NCBI GenBank assembly: GCA_022818135.1
Contig: JAFMSR010000003.1
Span: 11,524,861-11,588,860 of the forward strand
Length of the DNA: 64,000 bases
DNA from: Saxidomus purpurata
Lineage: Eukaryota > Mollusca > Bivalvia > Venerida > Veneridae
Direction: 5' to 3'
Shown: positions 47,203 through 59,553 of the stretch, piece by piece
How the letters are laid out: every line of letters starts with the position of its first letter
Position numbering within the stretch: position 1 is the first letter of the stretch
The notes under the pieces: generated by a model
What the model was told of the DNA's origin: nothing
Databases searched by the model: none
What the model saw: only the letters and a program-made list of their open reading frames with translations
Made by a program: the position numbers and the translations under genes

Positions 47203-47370
47203 ACAGTCGACTCTCGAAAGTTCGAACCCGGATAATTGGAACACCCCCGATTATTCAAGACAGCCTCGGGTCCCGAATTTTTTCCTTCTAAATTCAATAT
47301 GTTCTACTAAACGGTTCATCGGAACCCGGATAAGTTCGCAAGAACACGAAATGATATTATTGTCCGCTTG
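47203..47370 (+). mobile_element. Tigger/pogo-like MITE remnant
   Basis: ACAGTCGACTCTCGAAAGTT CGAACCCGGATAATTGGAAC has the CAGTCGACTCTCG start seen at Tigger-type ends, and GGAACCCGGATAAGTTCG follows near 47325. The far inverted end is not recognisable. Confidence 0.45.
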
Positions 47371-48104
47371 AAAATCAATAGTGTAAATAAGTCCGGAACA
47401 GTTCGAAATTTCGTTAAAATTGCTTTCAGTTTAAGCAAGCCAAGACTTCGCATGTTTGTTACACCTCTAAAATTGAGAGGTGACAGCTTGATTAGTAAAT
47501 ACGTCACATGGTAATAATCGAGGATATGTGTAATTGCTTGCCACGAGCAATGCTTATGATTATTTTGTGGCAATCGTTCGCCTGTCATAAATTAATTGTT
47601 TCATATTCAATAAAGCATATATAAAATGTTGATTTTCAATGTCAAACATGGAGCATCGACCTACGCGTTAACGAATATGAAACATCTAACTCATTTGGTT
47701 AAAATCAACGATCACCTAAAGAAGCTAGCCTATAAATCTAGAATACTCATCGGGCGTACAAATTACCTCGACCAAGAGGTTGGTGACTAATCCCAGCTCA
47801 ACCGTTACAAAAAAATCTAGGTTTTTCAATGTCATACCGCACATGCCGGGGCTGACCAAGGAAGATTACTAGATTTAGACTGGCAGGTAACCTGAACATG
47901 GTCATTGAGTAGAAAATGGCATCCTGATTTACATAAAATGAAATGTCCACTCAAAATTGTAATCAGCCGTATCATACACAAAGACTTTTAGTACACTTCA
48001 CTCTTGAAAGAAAGGCGTTCTTACAAAGGTCTTTAGTTTATTGTCTTCATATAAACGACAAAGCTCCTGCAAAGATCGAACGCACCTTAGCAAATTAGTT
48101 ACAT
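47371..48104. other. Intergenic, diverged SINE pieces
   Basis: 47650-47790 repeats phrases from the decayed SINE at 46755 (ACGTTAACGATATAACATCT-like and GTTAAAATCAA), then nothing clear. Confidence 0.35.
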
Positions 48105-48435
48105 TACTGGCAGGGTTCGAGCATAGTCACTGTAAATTGATACTGTGGCTGATTTCTGCCGTGTCGCGTTTTCGTGTGGCGGGGCGAAAATACGATAAAT
48201 TACTGCTTCGTCGCGTTTTCGCCCCGACGGGTAGTAGTGGCGGTGCGAAAATGCGAAAACACAAAAAAACAGAGGGCGGCTACGCGACAATTGTTTACCC
48301 GCCAAGGCGACGAAAAGTCTGTCGCCCTATTTTCGCCCTCATTGGAATTCGCATTTTCGTACCACTTACCGCGGCGAGTTATCGCGATCAACAGTAATTT
48401 ATGGGACGCCACGCGACATGGCAAAAACCGGTGAA
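48105..48435. repeat. CpG-rich repeat with GCGAAAATGCG motifs
   Basis: GCGTTTTCG, GGCGAAAATACG, TTTTCGCCCC, GCGAAAATGCGAAAAC, TATTTTCGCCC and GCATTTTCGT recur in both orientations, so the stretch has imperfect internal symmetry. CpG density is far above the surroundings. Overlapping ORFs on both strands look like by-products. Confidence 0.55.
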
Positions 48436-48562
48436 AATACTTAACAGATTCTAAGTAAACCTGACTGTGTCAAATACGCTATTAAGAAAAATATCAAAAT
48501 TAAAAAATATATGTCTCAAGAAATATTGTATCTAAGATAAAACTTTATATTGCAGGCAAATA

Positions 48563-48620
48563 AACACTGCAGCAGCAGCAGTAGTAGTAGTAGCAGCAGT
48601 AGCAGCAGCAGCAGCAAAGA
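48563..48620 (+). repeat. (CAG/TAG)n trinucleotide microsatellite
   Basis: CAGCAGCAGCAGTAGTAGTA followed by CAGCAGTAGCAGCAGCAG, then a CAACAACAA run. It lies in intergenic DNA left of the CpG-rich element and is not coding. Confidence 0.85.
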
Positions 48621-49184
48621 ACAACAACAAAGTACAAGCATTATCTTCAATTAAAGCACATGTAACCTGTAAATGAAAAGTCATTTTCAAAACCAGCCCC
48701 ACTCTCTCTCTCTTGCCATATGAAAACTATACCTACCTTTTAGTATATCAATAAAAATAGCCATCCATATCAGATTAATACTTTTTTTCCACAAATAAAG
48801 TGAAACAATTACCTTCTATATTCCTGTACCGCTCAGGGATGGAGCCATCAAAAGGGGGCGTATGTACATGAGATAAGCGATAGGCAAACTGATATCTCTG
48901 TTTAGTGTAAGTTTACAGTGCATTCAATTATCATATACTATACTATCTAAATTATCTACATGCAGTAATTGTTTAAATATGACTAACGCGTTTGAAAACG
49001 TCTGAAACATTGACCTGTTGACAGTAAAACTTGTTGAAATGTTTCTGATAATTTGAAGTTACATTTGTACTATACATATAATTATTACGTGTTTGTTACA
49101 TAATATTGAGATAGTGATATTTATGTCCATCTTGGACAAGTACTATTAATTGTTAACTTGGGTGTTCACTCAAAAAAATCCGGA

Positions 49185-49262
49185 CTGAATAGCAAACAGT
49201 GCAGATCATGATCAGTCTGCAAAGATATGCCGAGCATGATCTACACTGGTCACATAGGCAGA
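49185..49262. repeat. Copy of the palindromic GCAGATCATGATC MITE
   Basis: AACAGTGCAGATCATGATCA GTCTGCAAAG, then GAGCATGATCTACACTGGTC. Same family as 28646, with diverged second arm. Confidence 0.6.
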
Positions 49263-49274
49263 GTCACGTGCCGT

Positions 49275-49862
49275 GGGTAAGATAAGTCTTTGTCTCCGTG
49301 TCCGCGCTCCGTGTCGGACACCGGTCATTCCATGTATCCCCAATTTGTGATTTTTATAAGTTTGAATATAAAAAAAATATTATTATAATCTGCACAATAA
49401 AAATATTCACATCTTGCAATTTCAGCTAGAAAAATTCGCAACTGTAAGATGATTATGCAAAACCGAAGAAAAAGTATCCATACCGGTAGATACATACCTG
49501 AAACTCCAGCTATCTTGAGCGCTTTGGCTATGCTGCTCCAGATATTTCTAATAACTTTGTTTGAGTCTTTGCATTTTGGGAGCCTTTGGTTATAAACTTC
49601 GGGGTGTTCCAGAACCATTTCTGTGATTTTCCAGTTGCTTCAGAGCTTGACAACATGTCTTTGCTAAAAAATTTATCCGTATGTTTCCGTGTCCGCGAAA
49701 AGTCGCTCTCTGCGCGATCCCACGCAGTTACGGGTCGCGGACACGGAAAGCGAACGCAGATCGCGGAGGCAAGGCATATATATAACAGTTTTTGACTTGT
49801 TCGTTTTTTCGCGGACAAGGGCACGGAACGCGGAGACACGGAATTATGGAAATACCGGCCTC
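49275..49862. repeat. Possible element with imperfect inverted ends (CCGTGTCCGCG...)
   Basis: TTGTCTCCGTGTCCGCGCTC near the left and GGAACGCGGAGACACGG near the right are imperfect complements. Inside are more TCCGTGTCCGCG and GCGGACACGGA copies. No coding region is convincing. Confidence 0.45.
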
Positions 49863-50719
49863 AGATTTAAGCAAGTAATAAAATATTGAATTGTAGATTT
49901 TCAATCACCGTAGGTGACAGGATGTATACTTGGCGCTGTCCGTCTTTCTGTCCGTCTGGAGACGAATCGGAGGCAAGATTTTGGTGACTGCGATAATAAC
50001 GAATGGAAATGTTTATTTCTATAGTGGAACAATGCCTTGTACATTTATATTTCATTCATGTCCCATTTTTTAAACACCGGTGTTATTTACCTTCATATTT
50101 TCTGCAATAAACTTAATATGTATAAGACATTTAAAAAAAACATATATATGAAGAGCTTTTTGCATTTAACACGGGCAATATTCATATAACTTGAAAGAAC
50201 GTTGGTCCAAGTAAGGCAATGCCGTAGGCAAAATTCGGGATCTTATGACAAAGGATGGTCACTAAATATCTTGGTCGGCCAGGGATAAGTTTGCTTATTA
50301 TAAAGATCAATTTCGTATAACTTGACTGAAATAATTGTCTGGATGAACAATATATTGCTTGCAAATAACAAGACTAAAGAATTCATGTTCAAGTGATAAT
50401 TACTACTGTCCGTAGCAATTTTCATAAACTATATGTAATACTAGTATACAGTGGATCAAAAATGCTATTTAGAAAAGATGAAGGACAAAACCTAGTTTAA
50501 CAGAAAGGGCCAAAACGCCCTGTATCATTCACCTGGGACCTATTTATGACAATATTTACCAAACTTCAGCCTAAACTATACGAAATGTATATCATAAACA
50601 AGACAAACCATATGACCAGTTTATATTATGATTGGGTTGTAAATATCACCGGTATGGCATAAACAAGGTTTTTAACCAGGTGACCTAGTTTTTTTGATCC
50701 CAGATGATCAATATTCAAT

Positions 50720-50960
50720 CTTGATCTGGATTGCATCAAGATAATTATTCTGACAAAGTTTCGTGAATATTCAATGAAAAATGCAACCTCTATTGCATAC
50801 AGAAATTTTTCTATGGTTTGCCCGTAACCTTGTATGTGACCCCGAAAACCCATATTCAAATCGACATATAGTTGTCAATCAAGGCAGTCATACTGACAAA
50901 GTTTCATGATGATCCAATGAAAATGCAGCCTCTATTGCATACACTTGTTTTTCTATGATT
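50720..50960 (+). repeat. Two copies of a CAAAGTTTCATGATGATCCAATG repeat
   Basis: TGACAAAGTTTCGTGAATAT TCAATG and TGACAAAGTTTCATGATGAT CCAATG, each followed by AATGCA.CCTCTATTGCATAC. It accounts for the 77-codon ORF on the minus strand here. Confidence 0.6.
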
Positions 50961-51484
50961 TGACCCCGTGAGCTAGTTGTTGAGCTAAAAAGTCAAGATC
51001 AAGCGTCGAGACCAAATGTGTCAATAAAAACATTATCAAGATGATCCATGAATACTATCAAGCCATGATACAGCGACAATAATTTCACTTAAAATATGAA
51101 TCTTGAGTCAAAAATTTACTTCATTTAAAGCAATAGATTATCCCTGTTCCGGCCAAATCACTTGAACGTTTGTATTCACTGATTTTCACCTCAAGGCCAC
51201 CAATTCGTATAACATTGTCGAGGCGCTGCTACTGGACAGTGTGGTGTATGTGCGTGCGTCCATCCGTCTGTTAGACCGTCAGGAATCGTAGTCTGTGTTG
51301 TAACTGTTTAATGTTTTGGAAGATTTTAAAATGACTCGGCACAAATGCTAACCACAGTGTGATGGCGTCATAGGCGTGTCGTACGCAAGACTGGATGATC
51401 CACAGTTCAACGGTTAAGGTCACATTTACAGGGTAAACGGTAGAGTATAGGCACACTACTCAGTTTCTCGGTTGAATCGAAAAG

Positions 51485-51700
51485 TCTGCCTCCGTGGTTG
51501 AGATTTTAGCTTTTAGATTTTTCACTGTAACCACTACCTGATTGAGGGTCATATGTTCGAGCCATGCTACCATCTATGGTCCCTTTATTTGAGAAAGTTG
51601 GCAGTTTACTACGGAGCATTCGTTTCTAGCACTAGTTCATCCTAGGAACGATGTTTATCTGTAGAAACCACTGAAATGCGGAAATAGGGCGTTAAATCAA
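51485..51700 (+). repeat. tRNA-headed SINE, family D
   Basis: CTGCCTCCGTGGTTGAGATT, GGTCATATGTTCGAGCCATG, GAGAAAGTTGGCAGTTTACT ACGGAGC and CATCCTAGGAACGATG follow the order of the copy at 38450. It ends in AAATAGGGCGTTAAATCAAA. Confidence 0.65.
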
Positions 51701-51934
51701 ATGGTTTAAAGGTAAATTGATTGACTTTACGAACAGATATTTAGTATGATTTAGCATGATAAGACGCCAGCGTCACTAAATCTGTTGTTGTTGTATGAGT
51801 TTTAGGCGCCAGTTTCATGCGTATTTCAAATCAATTTTACAAGGGCTTGACCAGATTATCGTACATCGTACCTAGGATAAACATATCGCTCAAGAATAAC
51901 AAGACTGTCAACGTTTTTTTCAACTATAGAGATA

Positions 51935-52030
51935 ATGATCTGTAGCAGGACTCGAACCCATTTTCACGTGAATAAATAGAGTGGATTCCACTGAAGTCAT
52001 CAACTCACCACTGGCCACAGCTACTCAGGT
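51935..52030 (-). repeat. tRNA-derived SINE fragment
   Basis: Minus-strand ATGGGTTCGAGTCCTGC box B and GGCCAGTGGTGAGTTGATGA A-box region. No cloverleaf closes. Confidence 0.45.
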
Positions 52031-52569
52031 AACTCTCATTATAGGTAAAAAGTATTGAAGTATCTTTGAAATTACTATGTACATTGATCACAATGACGAG
52101 ACATGTTCAACATAGATGTCACTTTTTTCGGTGTCTGTATGTGCGTCCATTAGTACGTTCGAAAACTTTGTAACTTGTAATATGTTGTTACTTTTTTAAT
52201 TACATTGAGACATTGTTAAATAGTAGACTGAATTCAGAGAGTTATTACTACTGAAGCTTTATGGCAGTACACGTGCAGTCTAGTTCAGAAAACGTCACTG
52301 CCTGTGTTAGAACTGGTAGAACAAATAACTTTACGATTTTTTAATCTAAATGTCCACTTTCTGTATATTTCATAACAGCAAAGATACAAACTATTCAATG
52401 TAGATCTTTGATAACAGGAATGCTGATGATAATTATTCCGACATCAACGTTTCATGAATAGTCTCACTGAACAACCGTCCCAGCCCTTCTAACTTTTCAT
52501 ATAAAATGCTATTTGCATGTGATTTGAACATAGTTAAAATTTCGATTTAAAGATATTTCATACTCATTT

Positions 52570-53160
52570 GTACAATATGGAATGCGGGTTAAGGACATGC
52601 CATACTGTCAAAGTTTCATGGTGATTGCCAATTAATTATTGCTGATTGCAGGCTCTATTGGACATGCCACTTGTTATTTCGATTTACGTATGGCCCAATG
52701 CCTAGTTGCTAATTGTACTTGCTAAAAGCTCAATATCAATTGCCGACTTGCCAAATGCTAGTTAATAAATACCACTTGTCAAGATGCCCTTGCTTATACT
52801 ATAATTGCCACTATGGGATATGCCACTTGGTTATTTTCCATTTACTTATTGATTGACATGCCACTTGCTAATTGCCAAATCCATTTGCCTCAATTGGAAA
52901 ACTTGATTATTGCCACCTTCCGGTTATCATTGCTACTTAGGACGTGCCACTTGCTAATTCGCTAATTTCTCCTTGGGACATGCCACTTGATAATGCCAAT
53001 TGGCATTATTTGCCAGGTGCTTATTGCTACATGGATATTGCCTTGCTACTGTGCCATGTTCTCATCCGTCTGTTAGGATTTCTAATTCCCTGTTGCTAAC
53101 TGCTTTTTGCTAATTGTTTTGGAAGATTTTCAATTGCTACTTTCGGCACAATGTTACTAC
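52570..53160 (+). repeat. Diverged inverted pair, left member: TTGCTAATTGCCACTTGC-like repeats
   Basis: Begins TGGAATGCGGGTTAAGGACA TGCCA and continues with many variants of TTGCTAATTGCC, GGGACATGCCACTTG and CTTATTG. The reverse complement of this composition and of the start phrase is at 54060-54700. Its outer part also resembles the CAAAGTTTCATG.GAT.CAAT repeat at 50.7-50.95 kb. Confidence 0.65.
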
Positions 53161-54059
53161 TTGCAAGTTACCTTTGGAGTCGTTCAAAGCTTTTGATTGC
53201 GAGACCAAATATAATTTAAGATTGGATAGAGTATATTAATTCATTTTAATTCGATAGCAAAATATCGTTGCCATTGTAAATGTTCATGTCATAATTCATG
53301 TTTGTGTTTGTGTTTCCATCTCGGTCCAAGAACATGAATCTCGTGCGCATTGATTATTAATGGTATCAGATTTGCCACATTTATTACTTTTGCCAGATTG
53401 AAAATAAAACTTATCTTATCTTATGCTATATCTTGGTCATTTATTAATATTGTAATATGATTCATGTTGGATGTTTCTGGTAGTCTACGGAGCACTTGTA
53501 TCAACTTTCGCACATTGAATTGATTCGTAAAATGGATAAGAATGTCTACTCATATTATATCACATATTTGAACTGAAACACGAATTTATATAAAGTATGA
53601 ATTTGATCTAGTTAAATAAAAAAATATATATAGATATAAAATGATTAGATTATTTCGTGTGGTGTTTGCTTGATCTAATTGTTCAGCAAGATTATTTATA
53701 TTAAATATGATTTTCAGTATGAAATATATTAATAAGTCATAATAAGCGGTTATAACATATATAAGTCTATACGTACACCATTATAAATGTCTTGTTTACT
53801 CGTTTTTACACGGGTAACTCATGTTCACATGTATCATGACATGAATCTAGAACACGCGTTTTGAAATTGTATAAATTAAAAGCTTGAAAGTTATTGAATA
53901 TAACTATAGTTTGATATGCATCGGTTGCAGTTTAACACCAAAAACTCAATATTACTTCAATCGAATGAATAAATGCTATTTTGGTTATTTCCTAGCCACT
54001 GTTCGGAGTCAGTAACTCTAACCGATTGGCCACGAGCGATTACAGGTAACAAGCAAAAT

Positions 54060-54700
54060 AGGTAAAAAGCAATTAGCAAGTAGCAAGTGGCAATTAGCAA
54101 TTATACAATGAGCACAATGGCGAGTCAGCAAGATAGATGTCCCAAATTTCGATAAGCCAGTAGTGCAAGTCCGATTAGTAAGTGTCAAACTTTGTCCCAA
54201 CTTGCAAATATGCGTTGGCATTTTGTTAAGTGACATTTAGAAATTGTTAATATTAGAAAAACTGCAATTAGCAAGAGGCAATTAGCAAGTACTAAGCCGC
54301 AAGTAGCAATAAGCAAGTGGCAGTTAGCATGTGCAAAACCGTCTCAATTAGCAAATGCTAGTGGATTGGCAGAACTTGGTAGATTGACAAATAACTTTAA
54401 GCGAGTTGCAATACTAAAGAAGCACTTTCAACAAGCATTTCAATAAGCAAGCAAAGAGGCAGTGACAAATTAGTAAAACCGTTGATAAGCAAGTGGCAAT
54501 GTCTGATGTAGCATGTTTCAACCAGCATGATCAATAAGCCAGGGCTTAATTAGCTACTAGCAATAAACCAGTCCCAAGCACAAGTGGCAATAGCAATTAC
54601 TAATGGCATGTTTCACCAGCATTTATCAATAAGTAATGGCATAGTTAGCAAATTTCGATTTAGCAAGTTTGGCATGTCCCAACCCGCATTCCATAGTACA
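54060..54700 (-). repeat. Diverged inverted pair, right member: GCAAGTGGCAATTAGCAAG-like repeats
   Basis: Tandem variants of AGCAAGTGGCAATTAGCAA and CATGTCCCAACC, ending GGCATGTCCCAACCCGCATT CC, the complement of the left member's start. Units are too diverged to give one period. Nothing coding. Confidence 0.65.
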
Positions 54701-55520
54701 AACTTTAGTCTTATATTTTTTATTATCAATATAGACCTGTGATACATTGTACTGCATACCTCTAGCTGACTGCACGACGTGTGATCCAAGCATTTCAGTT
54801 TAGTTAATCGGGGTCGACTAGACGCTCAACGCGCTACATTTGAGCATATTTTGGAAAATTTTAATTTTCTTCAACAACAATTTTACAGCTGTGCATTTGG
54901 GTTCTCTTGGTAATTTTATAAACAAATCTTTGCTTTAATTTTTACACATTTTTTTGCACACAATTCTAAAGGTAATGCTTAAGACGGTTAAGCACTTTAA
55001 GGATCAATTTCAAGTGTATACAGTAGTTTCGTACCAAGAAAATTCGTACCTAGCAAATTCGTACCTATATTTAGCATTAACGCCATGGACAGTCGTATCA
55101 GACGTATTGTAGACAAAGTTGACTGTGTGATACATATGTTCTTGTAACAGCCAAAAATAAACAAATTCTCTCTTGTGGTTATGACATAAATCTCTTTGTT
55201 TAATTTTCAACAATCAAAATCCATTTGTATATAGGACCTTGTCAGTCACATTCAATCTCTGACTCTGTAAAAAGTCTCTAAAACAGTGTAGAATAATGGA
55301 TCCGCAACATTGCATCACAATCACAAAAAGTAATCTACATTGAATTTAGCGTTGTCAACTGTGAGAAGTGGCAGCACATCACATTGGAGCTGTAGCAACT
55401 GCAAGACTGGGGTAAACTTTTAAATAAATCTCTTTGGTTGAATTAAAGTGAAATAAATTTCTGTCTTTATTTTGTAAACGAAGCAAACATGTCAAATCAT
55501 CTGTTTTCTTTATTTTTCAG
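54701..55520. other. Intergenic, nothing recognised
   Basis: AT-rich sequence with a short TTCGTACC tandem (55030-55065) and no exon. Confidence 0.4.
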
Positions 55521-57122
55521 TTGGGGAAACAAACGGTCTGAGCCAACATCAGTCTATTTTCAGCAGGTCATAAATAGCTCTTCCAGACAGCTTTTATGGT
55601 TTGGGCAGCACAATCTCCTCCCTGACAGGCACAAACTGCAGGACGCACATACAACCACAGGCTAGATTGTGGATAGGTCCTTCAATATGCCTGACTGGGA
55701 ATTTCAGTGTCCGCCCACAATTCACGTTATATGTTATCATATTTATGTAGCTTGTGTAAAATTTTGAAATTACCTGAATTGATTTCATTGTTTCATAAAT
55801 ATTTCCAGCGTACTAACTTACCTTTATATTTGTAGATCTGTGTGTGTCACGCTCCACACGATGACAGTTCCAGAAATCCAGGAAGTTCAATATAAAGAAG
55901 AAATGGAGAAAGCGCCCAGGTGGCCAGGTTGATTGAAGCAGTACGGCAACTCTTTCGTCAGTAGAAGTCAAAGTCATCAGCATCAGGCAAACCCAGGTGT
56001 CAGATCTAAGGTAAAAAATAAGCAACAACTTATAAGAACAAACAAACAAACATTTTTGTTGTTTTCAAAGCTATTCAAAAAAAAAAAGCTTTCAGTTCCT
56101 GTTATTATAAAACAGTTTTCCTTGTCGTATGAAATGTATTTTCTTTTTGCAGGCAATCACCAGAGTTTTACAAGAACACCAGAATACTTCTCGGTGCTAG
56201 AAGTTACTGATCTTGAAAGTTAATTTTAAATATGAAATTATCATGAAAATATCTGTATTTGTTATCCTGATTTTCATGGCCAACATTGTGAACTTTTTTA
56301 TTTATAATGAACATTAATTTTGCAGTAACCTGCAAAATACAATCAGTATTATTACAATTCTAAATAAATGATTATATTTTATCACAGTAAATTATGTTTA
56401 AAACTCAATTTCTTGACTTGGGGTTTTTCTTTAGCAGGTGAAGGAGTTGGCAACCAGTAACATCCACATACCAGTGGCTAGACTGGTACCATATACCAGC
56501 AGCTAGACTGGTACAGCAAGCCTTGACGGAAATAATCCAGACTGATTAATCTCACAAGGGCAACAAATCTACATGGTCGGAACATGCAAACTCGCCTCGT
56601 CGCGCAGAACATGCTGACCAAAATCCACAGGAAGCAGTACAGAACCATCTACAACCGACTCATTGGCCTGTGGGACAAAGATGAAGAGAAGACAACAAGC
56701 CAGCTGTTGAAAGACCTTAACCAAATCATGGGACTCTGTGCCAGTAGCAGCAACAGCAGACAACCATGGCGATGATGAAGACTGAACAATCAAAGCATGA
56801 CTGTACTTTTAAATTGTGAATATTATGTACAACATAATTTAGTAGTGTGTAACCAGTGTGTCCGATCTATTTTTAGAGCTAAATTATATACAAAGATTTA
56901 GATCTGCTTAGCTATATCAAGCTCTTTGTTTCATTCGGAAGGGATCATGAAAATTCTTGGAATTGCAGGGTTTATTTTCACAAAAATTAATCTTTCTATT
57001 AATTGGAAAAGTCAGTGGTTATCAGCTGAAGTTTATAGAGTACTAGTGTAAATAATACTGAATTCATTTTAGATTAAAGTTAAGGTATAAACAACATACA
57101 TGGAATTGATTTCCAACAATAA
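55521..57122 (+). ncRNA. Possible spliced non-coding transcript or decayed gene
   Basis: There are good splice marks: acceptors TATTTTTCAG at 55520, TACTAAC..TATTTGTAG at 55835, TTCTTTTTGCAG at 56152 and TTTAGCAG at 56437; donor TAAG|GTAAAA at 56011; and AATAAA near 57117. No frame stays open across them. Short open pieces exist: MTVPEIQEVQYKEEMEK in 55836-56010 and a 63-codon ORF at 56584-56775 (KIHRKQYRTIYNRLIGLWDK). This could be a long non-coding RNA, the 5' UTR region of SKA3, or a gene broken by frame errors. Confidence 0.25.
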
Positions 57123-57744
57123 ATTTTGCTCAACTTGTATGAATATCCACTATTTAATATTTATGTACCGATATCTATGAGAAAATGAAATCTGTATTTA
57201 GTTGTGTTTTTTAATCGAAGATTGTCAGGTTTGTAAAACTAGTGCGTATTCTAGTGTATTTATAAGTTATTGTCCGCATTGTCAGTCTTATTTTTATGTG
57301 TGCGGGTAAGTATTTGATTCTACATGTAGATGAATATCACATGTTGACGCCCTGTGTACATGTAATATTGCGTATTTGTTTCGTTTGGGTTGTTTTTCTA
57401 TCAATGATATGTTAAGAAAATATCCCTTGGTTTTATTCATTTTAATTAAGTTTTCAGTGTATATATGATCTAAAAAAAAGTATATTTCAACAACATTAAA
57501 ATTAATGTACAAAATGTGTAATTATCTATAAAAATATCACTTTAATTTCGTGAAAATGAATGCATGTAATATTTTGATGTAACAATGAATCCTTTTAATT
57601 TTAGATATGTGTTATCAATGGATTATGAAAGAAAAACCTAATTCAGTCTTTATTTTGAATTGTGCTAATGTCACTATGTGCCATAATTGCTTCAAGTTGC
57701 AAATATTAATAAACGGACAATACCCTTTACAAATGTATTCCACG

Positions 57745-57968
57745 CCTCTACAATAATAACTGTTCCCTACGTAAATATATACATGGGACGGAACCTCCAA
57801 TTTTGGTACCTTGTACATAAATGTAGTGGTACATAACCTCTACAATAATAACTGTTCCCTACGTAAATATATACATAGGACGGAACCTCCAATTTTGGTA
57901 CCTTGTACATAAATGTAGTGGTACATAACCTCAGATTTTGGTACATAAATGTAGTGGTACAGAACCTC
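57745..57968 (+). repeat. 92-bp tandem duplication
   Basis: Unit 57745-57836 and unit 57837-57928 are the same length and differ at one base that I can see (GGGACGG against AGGACGG). A partial third copy of the end (TTTTGGTACATAAATGTAG) follows. The near-identity makes it recent. Confidence 0.85.
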
Positions 57969-58554
57969 CAAGGTACAGAACGTCCAACAAAACTGTGTCT
58001 TGTATAGATCATGTATTTGACTGTTGTTCCTTACATCTACCATAGCCATTGTTAAAGTGAAAAATCAATCAAACAGAGTGAAGGTTGGTATTATCGACCC
58101 CATTAACAGAAAATTGTCAACTTAGGTGTAAATTTAGCCCTCTTGTTTTTTTAAAAAGTCAGACATTGAACAAAGAAACAATTTGAAGACATGCATGAAT
58201 CATTCTAATGACATTTACAAAATGGTAATAATCATTAATTAGAACTGAAATTATCCCATGTGAGATTAATTCCGATTATTTACATTCAGTTCTTAAAAAT
58301 GCTAAAATCACTGTTTCTATGCATTGACTTTAGCAAAAGGACACCAGAAATAATTGGTATACATTTTAAATGAAAGTTGATTCATGTAAAACTTTGATTT
58401 CCTGGTTGAGCTAACTTCATTCTATGTGTGATAATCTCTAAAAATATGACAACCAAGTGCCGCTTTTAAACTCCGGTGACCAATACAATCTACAGAGCCA
58501 TCAGAATGCCCCGAAGGGTTGATATTAAATATACCCATCTGGTCATCAGTCCGC

Positions 58555-59290
58555 ATTTTCCCACTTGCAAATACATATCCGGACTGTAAGCCTTTAGTCA
58601 TGCATTGAAGGATTTTAAAATAACTTGGCACACATGGCAAGCACATAAGACAGAGTGTCGCATGCAAGACCCACATCCCTACCTCAAAGGTGAAGGTCAC
58701 ACTTGGAGTATGAAGGTTATGGAATGCTCATATATGCACACATTCGTGTCCAGACGTAACTTTGTCATGCATTGAAGGATTTTAAAATAACTAGGTACAA
58801 ATGTCTAGCACATCAAGACGACTTTGCGTCAGACCCACGTTACTCAAGGTCAAGGTATACTTAGAGTTTGAAGGTAATGGATCCTGTATAAGTATATATA
58901 CACAGTCTGTCCAGACGTAACTTTGTCATGCCTTGAAGGATTTTAAAATAATTTGGCACAAATGTCTAGCACATCAAGACGTCTTGTCGTATATTACCGA
59001 CACCTAACACAAGGTCAAAGTCACACTAAGTTTATAGGTAATGGAATCCTGTATATATGCATACATTTGTCCGGACTATAACTTTATATGCTTTGAAGGA
59101 TTTTAAAATAACTGTGCATAAATGTCTAGCACATCAAGGGATGTGTCCAGGCAAGACCAAGTCCCACCTCAAAGGTCAAGGTCACACTTAGTGTTTAAAG
59201 TAATGGAACACTGTATGCATGATTACTCTGTCATGCATGGAAGGATTTTAAAATGTACATAGCACATTTATTGAGCACATGGAGGCAAAA
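58555..59290 (+). repeat. Tandem ~165-180 bp repeat upstream of SKA3
   Basis: About four units repeat TGTAACTTTGTCATGCATTG, AAGGATTTTAAAATAACTTG GCACA, ACCTCAAAGGTCAAGGTCAC ACTT and GGAATCCTGTATA. The array ends about 90 bases before the first SKA3 coding exon. Confidence 0.8.
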
Positions 59291-59382
59291 GTGAGGCACC
59301 CTTAGGGGGCATTCGTCACTTGGGAGGGACACTTGTTTTTTCATATACCCACTGGTAATCATGCATTTTACTTGCAGCACAT

Positions 59383-59553
59383 ATGGACAAGCCTGTAGAT
59401 ACCTTCTTCGTCCAGTTACGACATCTTGCTGGCAAGATAGAGAGGGAGTGTGAACAATACAGAAATGCGCTTACGGACAGAAATGAAGAATTTTGTGCTG
59501 CAGAAACAATCAAGGTTATTTCCGACTTGAAAAAAGATGTCAAATCTCTTGAG
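59383..59553 (+). CDS. SKA3: SKA3 coding exon 1
   Basis: 57 codons, ATG at 59383 in context CATATGG, donor CTTGAG|GTAATT. An acceptor (TTACTTGCAG) sits seven bases upstream of the ATG, so at least one 5' UTR exon lies further left. The start matches the usual SKA3 N terminus, so no upstream coding exon is needed. The sequence is an amphipathic helix, LRHLAGKIERECEQYRNAL. Confidence 0.88.

Noticed and set aside
47316..47588. 90-codon minus-strand ORF
   Set aside because: Overlaps the Tigger-like remnant; no transposase motif seen.
49528..49839. 103-codon minus-strand ORF
   Set aside because: Falls in the CCGTGTCCGCG repeat; overlapping frames on the other strand are equally open.
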